Positions 17,242-18,763 of a stretch of DNA of 18,763 nt are shown here, one piece after another. The position numbers and the translations under genes are program-made. How positions within the stretch are numbered: the stretch's first letter is position 1; the number at the start of each line of letters is the position of its first letter. The notes under the pieces are model-generated. The model saw nothing but the letters and a program-made list of their open reading frames with translations, was not told where the DNA came from and did no database searches. The DNA is taken from NCBI GenBank assembly GCA_018970965.1, contig JAGWVG010000005.1, forward strand, positions 1 to 18,763, written 5' to 3'. This stretch comes from Alphaproteobacteria bacterium. Its GTDB lineage: Bacteria; Pseudomonadota; Alphaproteobacteria; Sphingomonadales; Sphingomonadaceae.

Positions 17242-18656
17242 GCAGCGCACTCCCGCGCCACGCTCACATCATCAAAAGGCAATACCTTATCGCCAATAAT
17301 CTGGCCCTGTTCATGCCCTTTGCCTGCGATCAAGATGATATCATCTGGCCCGGCCTCGGCGATGGCACGGGCAATAGCCTCTCGGCGCCCCGCCACGTCC
17401 AACGCGCCGGGTGCGGCATCCATAATCTCTGCGCGAATAGTGGCCGGATCTTCACTGCGCGGATTATCATCCGTCACAATCACCACATCGGCCTTTTGCA
17501 CCGCAATTGCGCCCATTTCCGGTCGCTTGCCGCGATCGCGATCGCCGCCTGCCCCAAAGACAAGGATAAGCCGGCCCTTACAATGCGGCCGCAGTGCATC
17601 GACCGCAGCGTCAATCGCATCGGGAGTATGCGCATAATCCACATAAACGGGAGCCCCCGTTTTGCTGATAACGGCGCGCTCCAGCCGCCCGCGCACGGGC
17701 TGCAACCGAGCAAGATTAGAAAGCGTTGGCCCAACATCACCGCCTGTCGCAATCACCAGACCAGCGGCGATCAGCGCATTGGCGGCTTGATAAGCGCCAA
17801 TCAGCGGCAGGCTGACTTTATACGTCTGCCCCTCGGCATCAACCACCAATTGCTGGCCCAATTGGCCGGGGGTGCGGTCAATCAGTTTGAGCGCACTGCC
17901 ATTAGGCCCAACGGTAAACAGCGCCAGCCCGCGTTCGCGCGCAAGATCAATCACGCGCGGCGCATATTCCCCGCTATCCGCCCAAACAACAGCCGCCCCG
18001 TCGGCATCCACCACTTCTGAAAAGAGGCGCATTTTCGCCGTGAAATAATTGGCCATATCGCCATGATAATCGAGGTGGTCGCGCGACAAATTGGTAAAGG
18101 CCGCAGCCCGCACGGGGAGGCCTTCGGTCCGGCATTGGTGGAGGCCGTGGCTCGATGCTTCGAAAGCCACATGGCTGACACCTTCACGCTTCAACCCCGC
18201 CATGTTTGACAGAAAAGTCACAATGTCAGGGGTGGTGAGGCCCGTCACAACGCGGTCATCCGCCGTGGTGACCCCCAGCGTGCCAATCGAAGCGGCATGA
18301 TGCCCCGCCATGCGCCACAATTGGCGCGTCATTTCGACAGTTGAGGTTTTGCCATTGGTGCCCGTGACGGCGACTGTCAGTTCAGGAAAGGGCTCAAAAA
18401 AGCGTGCGGCGAGCAAGGCGAATGCGCGACGAGGCTCGTCGCTGGCAATGTGCAGCGCCCCTTGCACATGCGCCTCAGGCCGCGCGACAACTCCAAGCGC
18501 GCCTGCGGCAATCGCGGCTTCAATATAATCCTCGCCATTCACCTGCGCGCCTTGAAATGCGCCAAAGATATTGCCGGGCGCCACCTTGCGATGGTCAATC
18601 GCAAAGCCTGTAACCGGGCGTGGATCATCTGATTGGAGGAGGGCGCCAAGCTTCAT
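17238..18656 (-). CDS. murE: UDP-MurNAc-L-Ala-D-Glu--meso-diaminopimelate ligase
   Basis: MurE adds the third stem-peptide residue. The 472-residue product has the Mur P-loop TGTNGKTS at 98-105, EASSHGL and NLSRDHLDYHG in the central domain, the DYAHTPDA motif, and GKGHE at 445-449. The DNPR motif at 397-400 is the accepted marker for meso-diaminopimelate (rather than lysine) specificity, so the wall is DAP-type as expected for a Gram-negative. The start is the ATG at 18654-18656, overlapping the ftsI stop as ATGA. A TTG eight codons earlier (18678-18680) is in frame but would lie deep inside ftsI. The ribosome site is weak (AAGG about 12 nt upstream), which suggests translational coupling. 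Confidence 0.97.
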   Translation of the reverse strand: MKLGALLQSDDPRPVTGFAIDHRKVAPGNIFGAFQGAQVNGEDYIEAAIAAGALGVVARPEAHVQGALHIASDEPRRAFALLAARFFEPFPELTVAVTGTNGKTSTVEMTRQLWRMAGHHAASIGTLGVTTADDRVVTGLTTPDIVTFLSNMAGLKREGVSHVAFEASSHGLHQCRTEGLPVRAAAFTNLSRDHLDYHGDMANYFTAKMRLFSEVVDADGAAVVWADSGEYAPRVIDLARERGLALFTVGPNGSALKLIDRTPGQLGQQLVVDAEGQTYKVSLPLIGAYQAANALIAAGLVIATGGDVGPTLSNLARLQPVRGRLERAVISKTGAPVYVDYAHTPDAIDAAVDALRPHCKGRLILVFGAGGDRDRGKRPEMGAIAVQKADVVIVTDDNPRSEDPATIRAEIMDAAPGALDVAGRREAIARAIAEAGPDDIILIAGKGHEQGQIIGDKVLPFDDVSVARECAA

Positions 18657-18763
18657 TCTGCTTCTGCCTTGTCTTTCCAAATCAAAGTCCGCAACTCATC
18701 GATTTGCATATCCTTGGAAGGATCGGGGAAAACTCCCAACATCGGCCCCGTCCGCGCAATCAC
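18653..18763 (-). CDS. ftsI: Septal transpeptidase FtsI (PBP3), C-terminal 36 residues only
   Basis: Reading the minus strand from the window edge gives an open frame of 36 codons ending in TGA at 18653-18655, which overlaps the murE ATG. The peptide starts VIARTGPMLGVFPD and then continues with a charged tail ending KDKAEAE. The RTGPMLGV-type ending resembles the C-terminus of alphaproteobacterial FtsI. Its position directly before murE is where ftsI sits in almost all dcw clusters. FtsI is the septal cross-linking transpeptidase partnered with FtsW. The catalytic domain lies outside the window, so identification rests on the short tail plus context. Confidence 0.82.
   Translation of the reverse strand: MIARTGPMLGVFPDPSKDMQIDELRTLIWKDKAEAE

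Noticed and set aside
1..18763. Mobile element, phage, CRISPR, tRNA/rRNA or an accessory defence system
   Set aside because: No transposase or integrase frames, no repeat-spacer pattern, no cloverleaf or rRNA-like stretch, and coding is continuous with housekeeping genes throughout.

Overview
The window is an almost complete division and cell-wall (dcw) cluster of an alphaproteobacterium. All genes lie on the minus strand, so transcription runs from high to low coordinates. Base composition is fairly GC-rich, judged by eye. The protein style suggests a Sphingomonadales-type organism: the MurF P-loop variant, the MTIEFM-type FtsZ N-terminus and its [10 protein letters not shown]-terminal peptide, and the order murC-murB-ddl-ftsQ-ftsA-ftsZ. 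The order-level assignment is an inference from protein style; no marker RNA gene is present.

Layout in transcription order: the C-terminal tail of ftsI (cut by the window edge), murE, murF, mraY, murD, ftsW, murG, murC, murB, ddl, ftsQ, ftsA, ftsZ. Together they make the UDP-MurNAc-pentapeptide precursor (murB, murC, murD, murE, ddl, murF), load it on lipid (mraY, murG), polymerise and cross-link it at the septum (ftsW, ftsI), and build the division ring (ftsZ, ftsA, ftsQ). MurE carries a DNPR motif, so the wall uses meso-diaminopimelate. Every junction from ftsI to ftsQ is a start/stop overlap (ATGA, TAATG or TTGA), ten in a row. The pattern breaks at ftsQ-ftsA (13 bp) and ftsA-ftsZ (147 bp). 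The latter is the only sizeable gap inside the cluster and contains inverted repeats and a GANTC site.

Downstream of ftsZ, after a 97-bp spacer with terminator-like hairpins, come a secreted TPR/low-complexity/SPOR-domain protein and, tightly coupled to it, an HD-domain dGTPase-like protein. After a further 86 bp comes a TIP30-like atypical short-chain dehydrogenase. Its start codon and Shine-Dalgarno sequence lie in one arm of a perfect 10-bp inverted repeat.

No tRNA, rRNA, CRISPR array, insertion sequence, phage gene or attachment site was seen, and no gene-free stretch exceeds 147 bp. Most of the window is conserved housekeeping. I found no evidence of an undescribed multi-gene system. 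The best leads are the regulatory structures around ftsZ and the SDR gene, and the SPOR protein next to ftsZ.
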